Source of the DNA: Zygnema cylindricum
Lineage: Eukaryota > Streptophyta > Zygnematophyceae > Zygnematales > Zygnemataceae
Direction of reading: 5' to 3'
Assembly: GCA_037447655.1 (NCBI GenBank)
Contig: JBBHKE010000045.1
Span: forward strand, 122,177 to 186,176
DNA: 64,000 nt
The notes below the pieces were generated by a model that had not been told where the DNA came from, did not search any database, and worked only from the letters and a program-made list of their open reading frames with translations. Positions within the stretch are counted from its first letter, which is position 1. The number at the start of each line of letters is the position of its first letter. Position numbers and translations under genes: made by a program. This document shows, piece after piece, positions 1-13,389 of this stretch.

Positions 1-721
1 GACTTCCTACAAATTAGTACGATTTATTTATTATTTATTTACACATGCTTTACCTTAACTTAAAACAACAAAAAACCTTTCATCAAGTGAATTAACTTTT
101 TTCCATTTATCACTGCATGAATTCACTCTAACCCACAGATTTTAAGAAAGACTCCATACAAACACAAATCACGGCTAGTATCCCGACCACAAACAGACGA
201 AAAACCAGAAACAGAATGGAAAAGAAAAAATATGTGAAATGACAATCGAGCACAGCTTCTCGATGATAAGACACTAACAATCTCATTTGTTTGGAATACC
301 AAGAGATTTTGTTCAGCGCTAATAATGTTTAATACAAAGGGAGCCAAAATTTTATCAAACGACATTACTTAATCTGTCAAAAATGGATTGCGGGCATCAA
401 CCCAAAAATAAAAATAAAAAAATGATCGCAAAATAACACTATTTGCTGAACTTGAAATTCAACCCTTTTGACATTCAAATGACATTAAGAGAACATCACT
501 CCACATCCGTCCCGTGAGAGAAGACAAAAAATAACGGTCACTACTCTCCCTTTTTTAATTTAAAACGTAAGAGTGGGAATTCCCTTCCAACGATTAAAAG
601 GAAGACCAATAACGGAAAAACAAAAACCTAGACAAAGTACAACAACTTAAATTAGTCAACGGGGACGGAAAAAGTTGAACAGAAAACGTTGCACAGAAAA
701 CGTTGAAGATGTCATTATAAG
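1..721. other. 3' flank of the PsbP gene, no gene seen
   Basis: AT-rich sequence downstream of the PsbP stop codon, which is read on the minus strand. It must include the 3' UTR and polyadenylation region, but I could not fix a cleavage site. The short open frames here show no recognisable protein. Confidence 0.5.
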
Positions 722-3700
722 TTAAATAACGAGAGAAAAAGCTTTGACCGATGTTCTCAGACGCCCTGCGGCCGCCCTCCATTGGTCTTCTGAAGTCGTG
801 GCTCCCACCACGTATACCTGCACACCATGTTTATTCACAGACACACATCTTGTTAACGGCACAGCCAAACTGTTTTTTTTTGTTTTTTTTTTGTTTTTTG
901 TTTGATCTAAGCGTATAGTCATGACATTTCAATAAAAGTGTGACTGAATGCCACAATTGTTTTTTATTATTTTTGTTTGGTTGTTTTTTTCCCTTTTTGT
1001 TCTAAGCATAAACTTGTCCCGATATATCCGAGGTATTTTCGTAAACAGTCTTAGACTGTCTTAAACCTAGGTTTACTACAAACATGAAGTTGAGATGGAG
1101 ATAATGAGCATATAGTTGTGAGTGTAAACGATTTAATGCGAAAAAATTGATTCTACATTCAAAGTAGAAATCTATCGCTTGGTTGAAACAGAGGACACAG
1201 AATTGATGGGCAAATTCAGCATAATCGCTGACAAAAGTTTCAAGTTTTCTTGACGGTCATCCTTGACCTAAAACATTATCTTTCTTGAAGGTAATCACTA
1301 GTGTTGTATATCGGGTAAAAAATTATCGAATATCGAACGGTCAGAGGATATATCGCTCCGGGACCAACAAAAATTATCGCAAAACATTTGGTAGGATGTA
1401 GGGGTCCGTACAGCTTTTGTACGGTAAATCGTACGGTAAATAGCACGGTAAATCGTACAGAGAATCATACGGAAGATCCCCAACTGAGCGTGCGCCACGG
1501 AGGGGGGGCGCCTTTCGCAATTATTTTTGACCAAACGTCACTTCGATATATCGAGATAAAAATATATTGAATTATCGGCCAATATATCAGCTAAATATCG
1601 TGATATTGAGCTTCTCGATATATCGCAGCGATATATCGATTATCGGGTACTCAAAATTAAATACATATCGAATATCGGCAAGGGGCCTTGGATACACAAC
1701 ACTAGTAATCACAGATGAAAATGATAAGTTTTCTTGACAGTAATCATAGAAAAAATATACTCACTTTACGGTCAATCATTTCTTGTGAAGGGGAAACAAA
1801 ACAGTATTACGTTTCTCCAATTTCTCGCACTGATCAGAAGACTTTTCTAGACGGTGTAGATAAATCTCCTTTATAACGACCACGAGTTAGTGAGGAAGAC
1901 GACACTCGAGTTTATTGCACAAGCAATAATGTAGAATACCAAGGATATAATTAACAAAACGAAACAGTAATGATCTCTCTCTCCCTCTCTCCCCCTCCCT
2001 CCCTCCCTCCCTCCCTCTCTCTCTCCCTCTATGTTGGTATAGCCTAAAAACTCCCACCAAAAAAAAGGATGGTTCCATACCTGTCCCTTAGCCACTGCCG
2101 CACCTAAGGCTGCATGCATTCCTTGAGCGATGAATTCATACAAATAATAATTCCTGAACATAAAAAGAAGGCCCAAACCCATGATTGACCATCTATTAAC
2201 ATCCCCATAAATCAGAACTCCCAAGTTTTTCTGTCCAACAAGCTCAATTATGAGCAATTCCTCCAAAAACGGAGAGAAAATCACCAAGTAACAATTCTCA
2301 GCAATGTCTTCGTAAGAGTGAGTTTTTCACAACCCAAAAGCATTAATGCGCATGGAAAGAGTTTAATGGGAGAAGGAGAGGGAGAGGTAGAGAGAGGACG
2401 AGGGCGAGAAGGAAACAGTCCCACCTTGCAACTTTCCCAGGCGTGTTGGAATACTGCCGAGAAGCCAAAACCCTTGCGCCAGCTGGCAGCCACAGAAACC
2501 CCATTCCTTTGCATGGGATCATATGCACTTACGTGGCAACAGATGAATACTTATGGCCATGTATAGGAATGTATGTGAATATATGAACATACATAAACAT
2601 ATGAACATATGTGAACATATGGAGTTTCCACCAGCTTTAAAGCTACATTTTCAGCTATACCTCTCACCATAATTAGTCTGATCCACCTTCCTATTCTTTA
2701 TAATTTATTTGACCAACTTCAAGTTCAACTAAGACTAGTAAAATACGTTTGTTACCATCTACCAATTTTACATATCTAGACCGCAGTGTTAAAAAAAAAT
2801 TGGCATGCAGACTACAAGCAGTCACAGAAGGTGGCTTTTCAACTACAAAAATGAGGAATGTATATTTTTACGCTTAGTCTCTCAACTCTAATTCTGTATA
2901 GTGTCGTGATAGAAATGGTGTATAAAGCCCTTTAGGTTCCATCCCCACCTTTTGCATTTTGTACCTTGCTCGCTCCCAAATTCTAGCTCTCGAAAACCTT
3001 ACGGCATTTAGAAAAGACGAACATAGAGTATGTTCCAGAGACATCTATTAGGCCAGAATAGTTTCAGGCATAAAAACCAACGCAAAATTGTAGCCTAAAA
3101 TGACACCTCATACGTTCTGGGGTTCAACCTCAGGTCAATAAACATACCAATAGTAAAGTTCCTGGTAGACTTTCCCATTCATATATTATACATAATGCAA
3201 GTGGAGAATATTAGATTATAAGAGGTACAGTTATAAGTGGATGTCACTGATAGCTAATTGCCTTGAAACACATCAGAAAGGTTTAGTCACAAAAACTCAG
3301 TATTTCAGAGTGACTTAAACCATTGCCAGTGACTCAATATTTTGTCTTTTCTTAAAACTAATCATATTGAGTTCGTGGTACCAAAAAAACTTACGAGGCA
3401 ATAAAAGTTTCGCAGCATCCGTTATTGATCCGAAATCAGTGACATCCTTCACCTGTAAAAGAATCAAGAACATAAAAAAAATCGGCCCAAGTTCTGGAAA
3501 GTCTTATTGATTTCCGCCTCACAAAGCTCGCAAAAAACAAAGGAAAGTACATACAATCAGCAACAACACCACCTTGAAAAATGCATACAAACAGACTGAC
3601 TTATGCCTAAAATTTGGCCCTTGGTGACTCATCGTGACTCTTTTTCTACCTCAAAGAAGGATAATTTGAGGCTTGTCGTTGGTCTAACCACCACACTGAG

Positions 3701-6102
3701 GACTTCCTGCCTGCATTTCTGCCCACCCACCTGCCACTTTATTTGCTCAACTTCACTCTTTCTCAAGTACAAAACTGGAGTAGAGAACCAGTGAAGGGAA
3801 CAGTACATTGTTCATCACTATACAAGCCAACACAACTGATTTGGCCTACTGTCCCTTCGGCCCAAATAAAATAGCGTTAACAACACTAATTAAAGCAACG
3901 GACAGAAACCCAGCCTTTAATTACACCTGAATCGCTATAAGCAAAATATACGGCACGGGGATTTTTAGTGTCATAAATTCTAATTTAGATCCAAATGACA
4001 TGAACAATTTGTAATTGCTTACTAAATTAGCGTTAAGAAAAACTGATTCATATTATTAACGCTAATAGAGATTAAAAAAGGAAATGATTCAGTATTATAA
4101 ACGCTTACAGTGATTCAAGGTGTTGTATTACTGATTCTAATTCCACATTCCTTATTCTTTTACTCTACTAGCAATGAACAATGTCGTGTGGGAACCAAAA
4201 CCAAAACCAAAAACAGAACCAGAACCAGAGTGAAAAAAATTTCATGCTACCAACCTGCCTGGTGAGGCGAATCGCGCCACAAAGGGGCTTTGAGGTTTGC
4301 CGTCTCCAAGAGTTGATTTGGGCGTATCATCTATCTGCAATTACAAGGCAATTCAAAAGATGAGACTGAAATGAAAGCTAATCTCAAAAACATGAGAGAC
4401 CAGCCATGAGGACCCATTGGAGTTCTCATTTCCTGTACTTTAAGCTTTGGGTTAAAAACTGCCAGTAAGAACAGATACGGCAAAACTGCGCAACTTCCCC
4501 GTATGTATACTTAAATTTTGATTGTTTCTTTGACAAGTAGCAAAATATACCATTTCACTAAGACAATAGTTGATGGAATGTAGAATCCCTACTGATACCC
4601 TAGTGACCAAAAAGCTAAAATTTTGGGTGTTTAACAGCAAACGAACAATTTAGAAGTCAATTTCGAGCACAAACCAAAATACTTAATTTCCCTCCATGTC
4701 AATCAGAGGGAATGCATATCTTGGGACAAAAGAAACAAACGCTTCTGCTACTTTTGAGAGGACGAGAACAAAGTCTAGAACAAAGTCTTGAACAAAGTCT
4801 TTTCCAAAAAACGGTTTTCTTCATGCCACATTGTTGTGAAAGAAGGTATCCACCGACATTAATAACAACGTAAATTTGACTGACAATTCAGTCCATCCTC
4901 CATGCGGGGCAAAAACACACGATCCCGTGGACCTATGGTGAAATAACATCTATAACCTTTAAATTTAAATGAAACAATATTTTTTGAAGTATATTACCAC
5001 AGGTTCTGGCATGATATCTTCAAAACCCGGAGGGACTCGTAGGGCGAAACCATCACCGCGGAACCTTTCCCAACTGCAAACTTCAACAGGGAGAATTGGA
5101 GCATTTGAAGAAGGCGTTTCACCATCTACAAGTTCTTCTGACTCACGTCCGATAGAAGAGCTGCGCTCAACACCAATAATACAGCATTAGAATCTTTGCA
5201 TTCCCTCAAGTTTCAGTGTATCAATTTCCGCATCCACATGTACCACACATCGCTATTATTATTAGTGGATTATTAGCGTTACAACTTTACTGGAGTTAAA
5301 TACACTAAATTGTGTGCTGCCACGTGGTTCATTATGGGCCATTAAACCAAATAGTGTTGAAATGCAGCCTTACTTTATTCCATATTTGACACTTTGAAAA
5401 CTAATATTATCACGACGACTCACTGACAAGGACAATGGGACAGTGCCAAAATCAAATCTAGTAATTACAAATTTTTAAAAGTACGTCTGAGTGGAAAATC
5501 CAATATTTTTTGCAAAAATGTGCACTGTTGATGAGAAATATTCACCCGAATTGAATTCTAAATAATGTCACAAACTTTTAGTGATAAAGTAAAGTGGATA
5601 CTCGTACCAAAACCCTAACCACAAACCCCTTTAAACCGGCGATGAAACAAAACCATCTTAAACCCTCTGTAACAATACACACCATTCTCCTGCAGTTCAT
5701 GCGTACAAAAGAAAATGTAGTACTATTCTCCACTCACCATAGTTTAGATACAAAGTCCTGTCCTGCTAAAGCAGGAAACCCTAATCCAAGATTCATTGCA
5801 GAAAAACCAATAGTTAACAATGTATCTCTCCTTCTAGCCCTAAAAGAGACACCATTTGCTTCCTTTTCTTCGTATTTTTCTTCATATTTATTCCTATTGT
5901 TTGAATCCGAGCATTGGACTCTGCAAGCATATGATTTCTCTAATAATATCCTTTGTCTCGATACAGAGTGTGTTAAAGATAACCTCCTTAGTGAAGGAAA
6001 AAGTTGAGAAGAAACAGAGTCTATATTGGCAGAGCCATGGAAGCAAACAGGCAAAGGTGCTATGGCGTTGCCTGAGGCAGGCAAGTACGCCATAGAAGCC
6101 AT
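722..6102 (-). CDS. PsbP domain-containing thylakoid lumen protein (PPD4-like), 8 coding exons
   Basis: Exons on the minus strand: 6102-5738, 5160-5001, 4334-4251, 3706-3650, 3452-3395, 2482-2425, 2153-2081, 817-722 (stop TAA). All junctions are GT..AG and phases are continuous, giving 951 bp and 316 residues. Residues 1 to about 85 are a Ser/Arg-rich chloroplast transit peptide. An RRR motif near residue 90 is followed by a hydrophobic stretch ending in ALA, which is typical of Tat-dependent export to the thylakoid lumen. From about residue 150 the protein has PsbP-fold signatures: FRGDGFALRVPPGFEDI, EVLSVVVRP, VKDVTDFG, NYYLYEF and VYVVGAT near the C-terminus. PsbP-like lumenal proteins assist photosystem assembly or electron transfer. 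The closest match I recall is the PPD4 branch; that sub-family assignment is less sure than the domain. No stops or frameshifts are seen, so the gene looks intact. Confidence 0.9.
1299..1704. mobile_element. Non-autonomous hAT MITE in the last intron of the PsbP gene
   Basis: The ends are near-perfect inverted repeats: TAGTGTTGTATATC on the left, and GATACACAACACTA on the right, whose complement differs at one base. They are flanked by a perfect 8-bp direct repeat GTAATCAC (1291-1298 and 1705-1712). An 8-bp target duplication and a TAGTG.. terminus are diagnostic of hAT elements. The 406-bp body has no transposase and is full of CGATATATCG and CGTACGGTAAAT motifs. It lies in the intron 818-2080. 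Confidence 0.9.
1976..2031. repeat. CT-rich simple repeat
   Basis: An imperfect (CTCTCCCT)n / (CCCT)n tract just 3' of exon 7 within the PsbP intron. On the coding strand it is a GA-rich purine run. Confidence 0.85.
3924..4122. mobile_element. TA-flanked MITE remnant in a PsbP intron
   Basis: The left end CACCTGAATCGCTATAAGC follows TA. The right end GTGATTCAAGGTG is the inverted match, though the right-hand TA is 3 bases away. It belongs to the MITE family whose intact copies are at 6304-6520 and 22108-22324. It is diverged and lies within intron 3707-4250. Confidence 0.6.
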
Positions 6103-6303
6103 GGCCAGATTCTTTCCAAGCTGTGACTTTGCCTCAAGACAAACGTTTTCAACTGAACAATAACGGTTTTGTATTTTACCGTCTATGTTCGAAAAGTGCG
6201 GATATTTCGGATCGGAATCGCACGAAATCAGCATACCATGCAGAAATTCCCCATACAGTACAACATCGCCAGCTACCCAAAAAACTGTCAGATTCCAACG
6301 GTA

Positions 6304-6520
6304 CACCGTGTATCGCTATTAGTGCTAATAATTTTTTTGCCATTTAGAACGTTTTTTCTCTGTGCACACATGTCGGATTGTGGATCTGACGGCTGCGATT
6401 GAAAGATAAAAATCCCACCTTCCGATTGACGGTCTCAAATTGAAAATCGGACAAGTGTGTACGGAGAAAAGATGCTCTAAGTGACAAAAAAAACATTAAC
6501 ACTAATAGCGATTCGTGGTG
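6304..6520. mobile_element. TA-flanked 217-bp MITE upstream of the PsbP gene
   Basis: The inverted termini read CACCGTGTATCGCTATTAGTG and, on the complement of the right end, CACCACGAATCGCTATTAGTG. Both sides are bordered by TA (6302-6303 and 6521-6522). The length, 217 bp, equals that of the copy at 22108-22324, and internal motifs match (CCATTTA, CGTTTTTTCTC, TGTGCACA). TA borders suggest a Tc1/mariner or pogo-type mobiliser, which is an inference. It starts about 200 bp upstream of the PsbP start codon, so it is in or near the promoter. Confidence 0.8.
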
Positions 6521-7933
6521 TACTGTACCCCCGAGGCCTGCAATCGTTTAAACGATCTTCTAAACGATTAAAACATATCGTTTAATGTCTTAAAACTTTT
6601 TATACCTTTTGGAACTTGTGCAGTATTCGAAATAACTTGTGCGGCATTCGAAATAACTTGTGCATAATTAAATGTTACGTCTTTATGACCTTACCGACGG
6701 ATTTGTTTCTCTACAGGTTACAATCAGAGTATGTATAATTGAAATTGGATAGACAATAGGTTTAATGTGCTGAAAGAATGGGAGCGCTATGTATTGTAGC
6801 ATACGGGCTTACGATATACAACGTGTACAATTACTTTTGCAATATAATTCATGGAATATACCTTTACAAAATCGTCCTTAAAAGATTTATTGCCTGTCGA
6901 ATCCAAAACAACATTTTTCGGAAAGAAAAGGATCTTCTTTTATAAATTCGAAGTTTGCCTTATAGAATCAATGATAGTATAACTTTTACAAAGCAATGAC
7001 ATTTCAAAATTTCAATGGACAGTCAATTTTCGCATTAACCGTTGCATGTTCAGTATTTAATTGGCCACGATAATTTAACCGAATGTAACAGTCATTTTGT
7101 TGAGAAATCATTAGCAAAGAAATTCGAAGTTTCTTTACAACATCATGGTGTGTTGTAAAGTAAATTAAGCATTTGAACGTTTGAGTTTAGCGTTTGAACT
7201 ATACCGCTTACAACCACGAATGATATATTCATTTACAAGATATTCTTTAATTTGATGATCAGCATTTGACCACTTGCAAATTAATTTTAAGAATGGTAAA
7301 TGACAATACTTCCAATGCCTTTTGTTAATGAAGTTTAATGAATCATTACTTTATTGACATTTTAACAGTTTTACAAGATTTGTTTTACAGCTTTGTTGAT
7401 TTTGGACGCCTAAGAAAATCAATATTAAACGATTTCCCAAAAAAAATTGCTTAAACTCCAAAACCAATTGGCCAACATATACCATTGTCGATTGTAGGGC
7501 AAATCGGATTTTAGTGCAATAAATATCGTTTCTTTTAATCTTGCCGACGACAAAATAACAACATCGTTAAACTTCAAACATTCACATGATATTCACTTGC
7601 AAGGAGAAAAGCAAATGCCCTGAAATTGAAAAATAAATATACAAAAGAAATCAGAAGAATAGAGATGACAAAATTAAAATCTCATTATCCTTCTTTTGAC
7701 TTCTCAAAGTAGTAGACGCTTTTCTGACTGAACACAATCCACTCCTTATTTTCGCAGCCAATAATCTCCATCAACAATAATTTAGACGTCACCAACATAA
7801 TTATTGAGAATTTGACTTTGCCAGAGAGGACAAAAAAACAAAAAAGGAAAACAAAAAACATTCGTACGGTGTTAACTTATTCGGAAATGTGATCGTAACC
7901 GCCTAACACAGAAAACCCCATTACTAGGAAGAT
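6521..7933. other. Intergenic spacer between PsbP and SMP-30-like genes
   Basis: AT-rich, with no credible gene. It holds the 5' side of the PsbP gene and the 3' side of the SMP-30-like gene, both of which are minus-strand. A perfect palindrome ATCGTTTAAACGAT lies near 6543, followed by related CGTTTAA motifs. The last 400 bp before 7933 have a diverged duplicate at 16.94-17.34 kb. Confidence 0.6.
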
Positions 7934-10900
7934 TTATTCAGTAAAAGCTGCTGCAGTGGAGTTGAGCTCCCAGCTACTGAATCCTCCAGTAGAACGTTTG
8001 GAAAAATAAGCGTAGTTGATATATGCCCTGCAATAGAATAAATAAAATAGGATAAGAAAAAAAAAAAAAGGCGTGAATTCTTCTGACACTACATCCAGAA
8101 ACAGCTGATTATATGAAACAATATGAAGTATTGTTTATATTCATTAAAGTATATACAACAGAAAGTAGCTTTCGAAAATGTTAACAAAGTTCTTTAAGCA
8201 AAAAATGTAACGAGGAAGATAAGAACATTTTATTCCTTTTTTACATACAAGTGTTATATTTCATTGTCGCTTTCTTTTCTTTTATTTTCACAGACAAATT
8301 TCTATTGCGATCACTCTACAACCGACGGTCGATAAACGTCTGTTTCGACAACACTGCTACACAAAAAAAAAAAAACAAAAATTGACAGCGGTTCAAAGGC
8401 CACAAAAAAAGAACATAACAATAAATCATTTCCATGGAGAAGTCTCTCTGTAAAAACTAGTTGGAAAACATGACTTCATAGAATCATTTTACAGATAAAC
8501 AGAACCTTTACAAAGATCAGTAAAACCGTTTTACAAGGAAATAAAACCGTTGTACAGATAATAGAATGGTCCAACAGATTAATCATATCGTTTTATACAT
8601 CAATTAAACCGTTTTTTCTTACTTTCGATATCGAATCGCAGCAGCAGTTGCGCTTTTGGTGGGATCCTGCTCTACACTGGAAGCGATGTATCCACTCTGT
8701 TAAGAAAAGAAAAAAGAAAAAAAGAAAATAAACGAAACAGGAATTGACACTGTTAAATGAGTGTGCTTCACATGTGGGAGCTCAGCCAATACATGACATT
8801 TGTCACGCAAGCGACGCAGTTCATAAGTGAAACAAAATCTTTAACCTTTACCATGAACATTGCGAGATACTCATTTTGACAAACTTGCACGCGTTCCCAC
8901 TAAATTGCGGTTTCCATTTCAGTTTTCCCTGTTATAATCAACAGCAGATTCTAATTTCATAGAACATCTCTAACCGCACGTCGAGTTCTGGCAATGATTA
9001 TGGTAAATAACTTCTTTCGTGCGAACAATACAAATGCTAGCAGTACAAATGGGCTATTAAGTTTCAACATACGAATAGAATAGAATAAAATAAAATAGAA
9101 TAGAATGGAATAGAGTTGAGTAGGTTGGAGTGGGGTTGGTGTAAGGATAGAGAGGAGAGGAATGGAGAGGAGAGAAGAGGAGAGGAGAGGAGAGTGGACA
9201 GGAGACGAGAGGAGAGGAAAGGAGAGGAGAGGAGAGGAAAAGAAAGGAGAGGAGAATGGAACAGGATAGAGGTAGTATAGAGCCTAACAGTGTAGAAATA
9301 GAAAAGAGTAAAATAGAGTAGAAATAGAAACGAAATAGAATAGAAAGAATTTAATAGAAAAAAGAATAGCATATAACAGGGATAGAATGGTACCTTCCAG
9401 TTATTTTTGGACTTTATCAAGTAGACAAGTCTAGAAGTTACTGCCACCAGAGCACCATCGGAACGGAAGCGGAGACCGTCTCCACATGGAACGCTAACCT
9501 CTTTAACAATGGATAAGCTCGCACCCTTTTTCTGTCGCAAATTCACCTGCAGTGTTACAGCAGTGTTAATGTAAAGCAAGTCATTTCCCTTCAATTACTA
9601 GAGGCTTTTCAAGGAGAGAAATAGCACCGAAAACCAAAAAGATCTGTAGGATTGTGATACAAGCTTGCATAAACGTCATATCTGCAGTTTTTTTTAGCCT
9701 TAAACTACATAAAAGATATCCAAAAAATGTTGATCTGTGAGTTGAAGTACTCCTTCACACTATTGGCCATTCAAATGCTAATCCACATGACATCATGTGT
9801 CACACAAAAGGCCACACACTGTCTTACAAAAAAAAGCATTTAACTATCACAAAATTGTACAAATGATTCAAATTAATAAAAACAACAAATAACAGTGAAC
9901 GCTGCATCATGGATATTCATAAACTGAAATAATGTTCTCCAGTCACAAAACATTTTATGACCAAATAACATCAAATTACAACCGTCTTAACCCAAAATAC
10001 AAATCACAAAGATGCATTGTTACATAAACAAATAAATAAAGTGAGTAATATGTATATATACAAATACATTAAATTACCCACAAATATACAAATACATTAA
10101 ATTACCCACAAATATACAAATACATTAAATTACCCGCAAAAAAAGAAACTCTGGAAACCTCCCAGTGTTAGTCAACTACTCACTTTGATTAAATTGCCAG
10201 TGTTTCTATTGACGACGAGAAGGTATCCGCGAGAGTGGTAGACAATTCCATTGAGAGAAATGAGGGAAACAGTGGGACAAGATTGGTTCCCAGCAGTAAA
10301 TAGAGGACTTTCCAAAACAGAGACTCGCTTTGTCCTGGCATTCACCTGGCAGAGGTCCAACCACAAAGAACAAGCTGCTGTCAGTTTCATTTTTAAGTAT
10401 CAATTCAAAGAGACATGTTTCAAGGGAATGGAACTCGCGTTCAGAAACAAAATTTCTTTAGTCACAAGAATATTGGAAAAGAAGAAAAAGTTAGATTTTG
10501 GAAAAAAAACATAAATCTCACTTCAGTCGTGTGATTTAACACTTTGTTTTTGGTCTGAGAAAATCAAAGCAAAAAGATAAGGGGCAAGTAGTAAATAACA
10601 AAGTTTAGGAAGATTTATTTGGTTAAAACGATTAGAAACCCTCTTAGCAGAATCAACATTATCCACTTTCAAAATAGTGGAACATGGTGAACGATCCATT
10701 CTAATTGCTAATGGTGATCGTTATCATAAAGCATGGCAATGTCGTAGTAATTACAATGTACATCAATAATAATGAACAATGTCGTCAAACATAGTGATTG
10801 CGATTCACATCATAGTGGTGAGGGATGTTCTAAAACATCCAAATTACATTTGCCATTGGTAGTAGCAAACAATCTAGCAGTTTCAACACAAGCTGGAGGA

Positions 10901-13332
10901 AATTGTATATATATATATACTTGAACGTATATTTATCGGTATTGATGTCGGCATACCAATTTTGACGCAGTCTGCTTACTACCTGTCACTCGACTGCGTG
11001 GCTTAGTAATTACTAATTACTACGCCACTGAGCCTGTGACTGTAGCCGAAACTGCGAACTGCAACACATGGAAGGCTTTAACCTTTTCAAACACACGGTA
11101 CAGTGCTAATGCAGCACATTTTTTTCGTACGACTGTTAATGCGTACATCATAAAGTACGAACTGCACTTTAGTATAGTTGATTCGTGTGCATATAGGGCT
11201 GGAAGGGTTGGTGCAATGGTACATACCAGCCAAAGGAGTGCACGGTAGGAATCGGTGACCCACAAGTTGCCAGTATAGGTTTCTACTGCCACGTCATTTG
11301 GAAAGTAGCCCTTGGTAGCATTCTGTCAGGTGAAAAAAGTCAAACAACTTTAAAACATCAGCAAACTATAATCTCGAAGCATAAACAATGTAAAGTCTTG
11401 TCCTACTTTTCTTGAACTGAAAAGATAATCTTAATCGATTAACCTTTCTGAAAATCTTCAGTAACAAATGACAATCAACATGGATAACAACCTTGAATAA
11501 GGGTAAAACAAAAACTTCAACATGTCTTCTAGCATACATCCAGATTTTATCCAGCTCCATAAGTCGAAGTCAAAAAATCGTGTATGAGAATGGAATACTC
11601 GGTACTAATGATGCCTATAAACCCTCAAACACAGATCCATTCATCGATGACCAATCGGATTTCGCAATGCCGATGGTTCGTTTTTGATGGGATGCGATGA
11701 TGTGATGTTTCCAATGTTTCTCATGCGATGTGTCGATACAATAGGGCACTTGTGCGATACGATACCTCGACAGCATTATGTAACTCGTGCGATCTATAAG
11801 AGTGAACCGAGATCCAATTTTAAACGGCTGTAGACGACAAGTTTCTGTTTTCAAATTCTTTTCAAGTGAAGAGTTTTTCCTACGTGAATTTAAATCGTTG
11901 TGCCATCGATGAACCATCGGCAGTTTTTCAAACATCGCAAATCCTTCACATTATCATATTGGCAGCATCGGTAAAAATATCGACAATAGAAAACATATCC
12001 ATGAGTGACATCGCCATATTTTGCGGTTTTTTAAACATAGGCAAAGTCGTAGACATTCGATGCTATCCAATACAATATCCAACGCTACTTGTTGTTGCAA
12101 ACTTACATTCAAAACCTACCAGAATTTCATGTGTAGAACTCCCCACAAGCAATAAAAAAACATCAAATCAAATAAAAACTTCGAAATTTGATGCCGCCTC
12201 ACTAACATCATTATTCGTTTAGTTTACTAGCCACACAAAAATTCTTTCCTCGCCACAACATGGTGATTTCGTGCGATACTTCGTAAAAAGCATCCGCACT
12301 TTTTAATTTTTAGACCAATACTGTTTAGCTGACAGTTCACCTGCGGTCCAGCGGTATCCAGTCGCACGAAAAGTTTGCGAGCCTTCGTCGCCAAATCATA
12401 CGCCGCCACGGCCGCGAAATTCCCGCCGGGCACCGCCGGCCCTCCGCCGTATACCGTCGTCACCACGCGGTTGCGACGGAGGTCGACAACAACTCCTGCA
12501 TGACGTCAGCATGTACTTTCGGACACGTCAGCATGACACCTGAAAAAGTGAAAAAAAATGAAAAAGAGGAAAGCCTTTTGACTTACGAGGCTACGAAAAG
12601 AAAAGAAAAAGAAAAGGAGAGAGAAATAAGTCCACCTTGGGTCCTGTTTCCGTCGTAATCTTTGTCTTTTACGAAAACGGCGAATGTTCCGTTGTCCGTT
12701 ACCGTCGCAAGGTTTCCGAGCTCAATCGAACCCACGATGAAACGGAAATTTCTGCCAGGGGGGGAAATGTGAGGACGGAAGTGTTAAGGAAAAAGAATGG
12801 ACAACTATTGGGAAGTGGGGAGAGAGACACATTTCGCAAAGAAGGAGAGAGGGAGTAAGAAAAAGTGGGAAACGAAGGACAAAAGTAAAAGGAAAAAGAG
12901 GGAGAGAGGGAGAGAGGAGAGGGGGAGGGGGAGGGGGAGAAGGGTGGGGGGGAGTGAATGTTGACAAATGTCTACACATGCCTCTACAAGTTTCTACAAA
13001 TGTCTACATATGAATGTCGACAATCATCTGTAAATGTCTACAAATGTCTTGTAATGTCGGCAACTGTCGACAACATCTACAAATCTTCACAATTGTCTAC
13101 AAATGTTTTCAAATGTAAGAAATGTGGGATAGAGGGAATCAAGGGAAGAGAAAGTGTTGTACATGTACAGTTATACGGAATACATGGAGTACACGTACTT
13201 TTACAAAATGTTAAATCCAAATTTTTAGGCCGAAAACATCAAAGGTTAGATAATAATATAAAACAAGAACGTTTACACTATACATACTTGTTAAACTAGT
13301 TTAAGGTTTATATACTGTATATATGTGTAATC

Positions 13333-13389
<57 letters not shown>

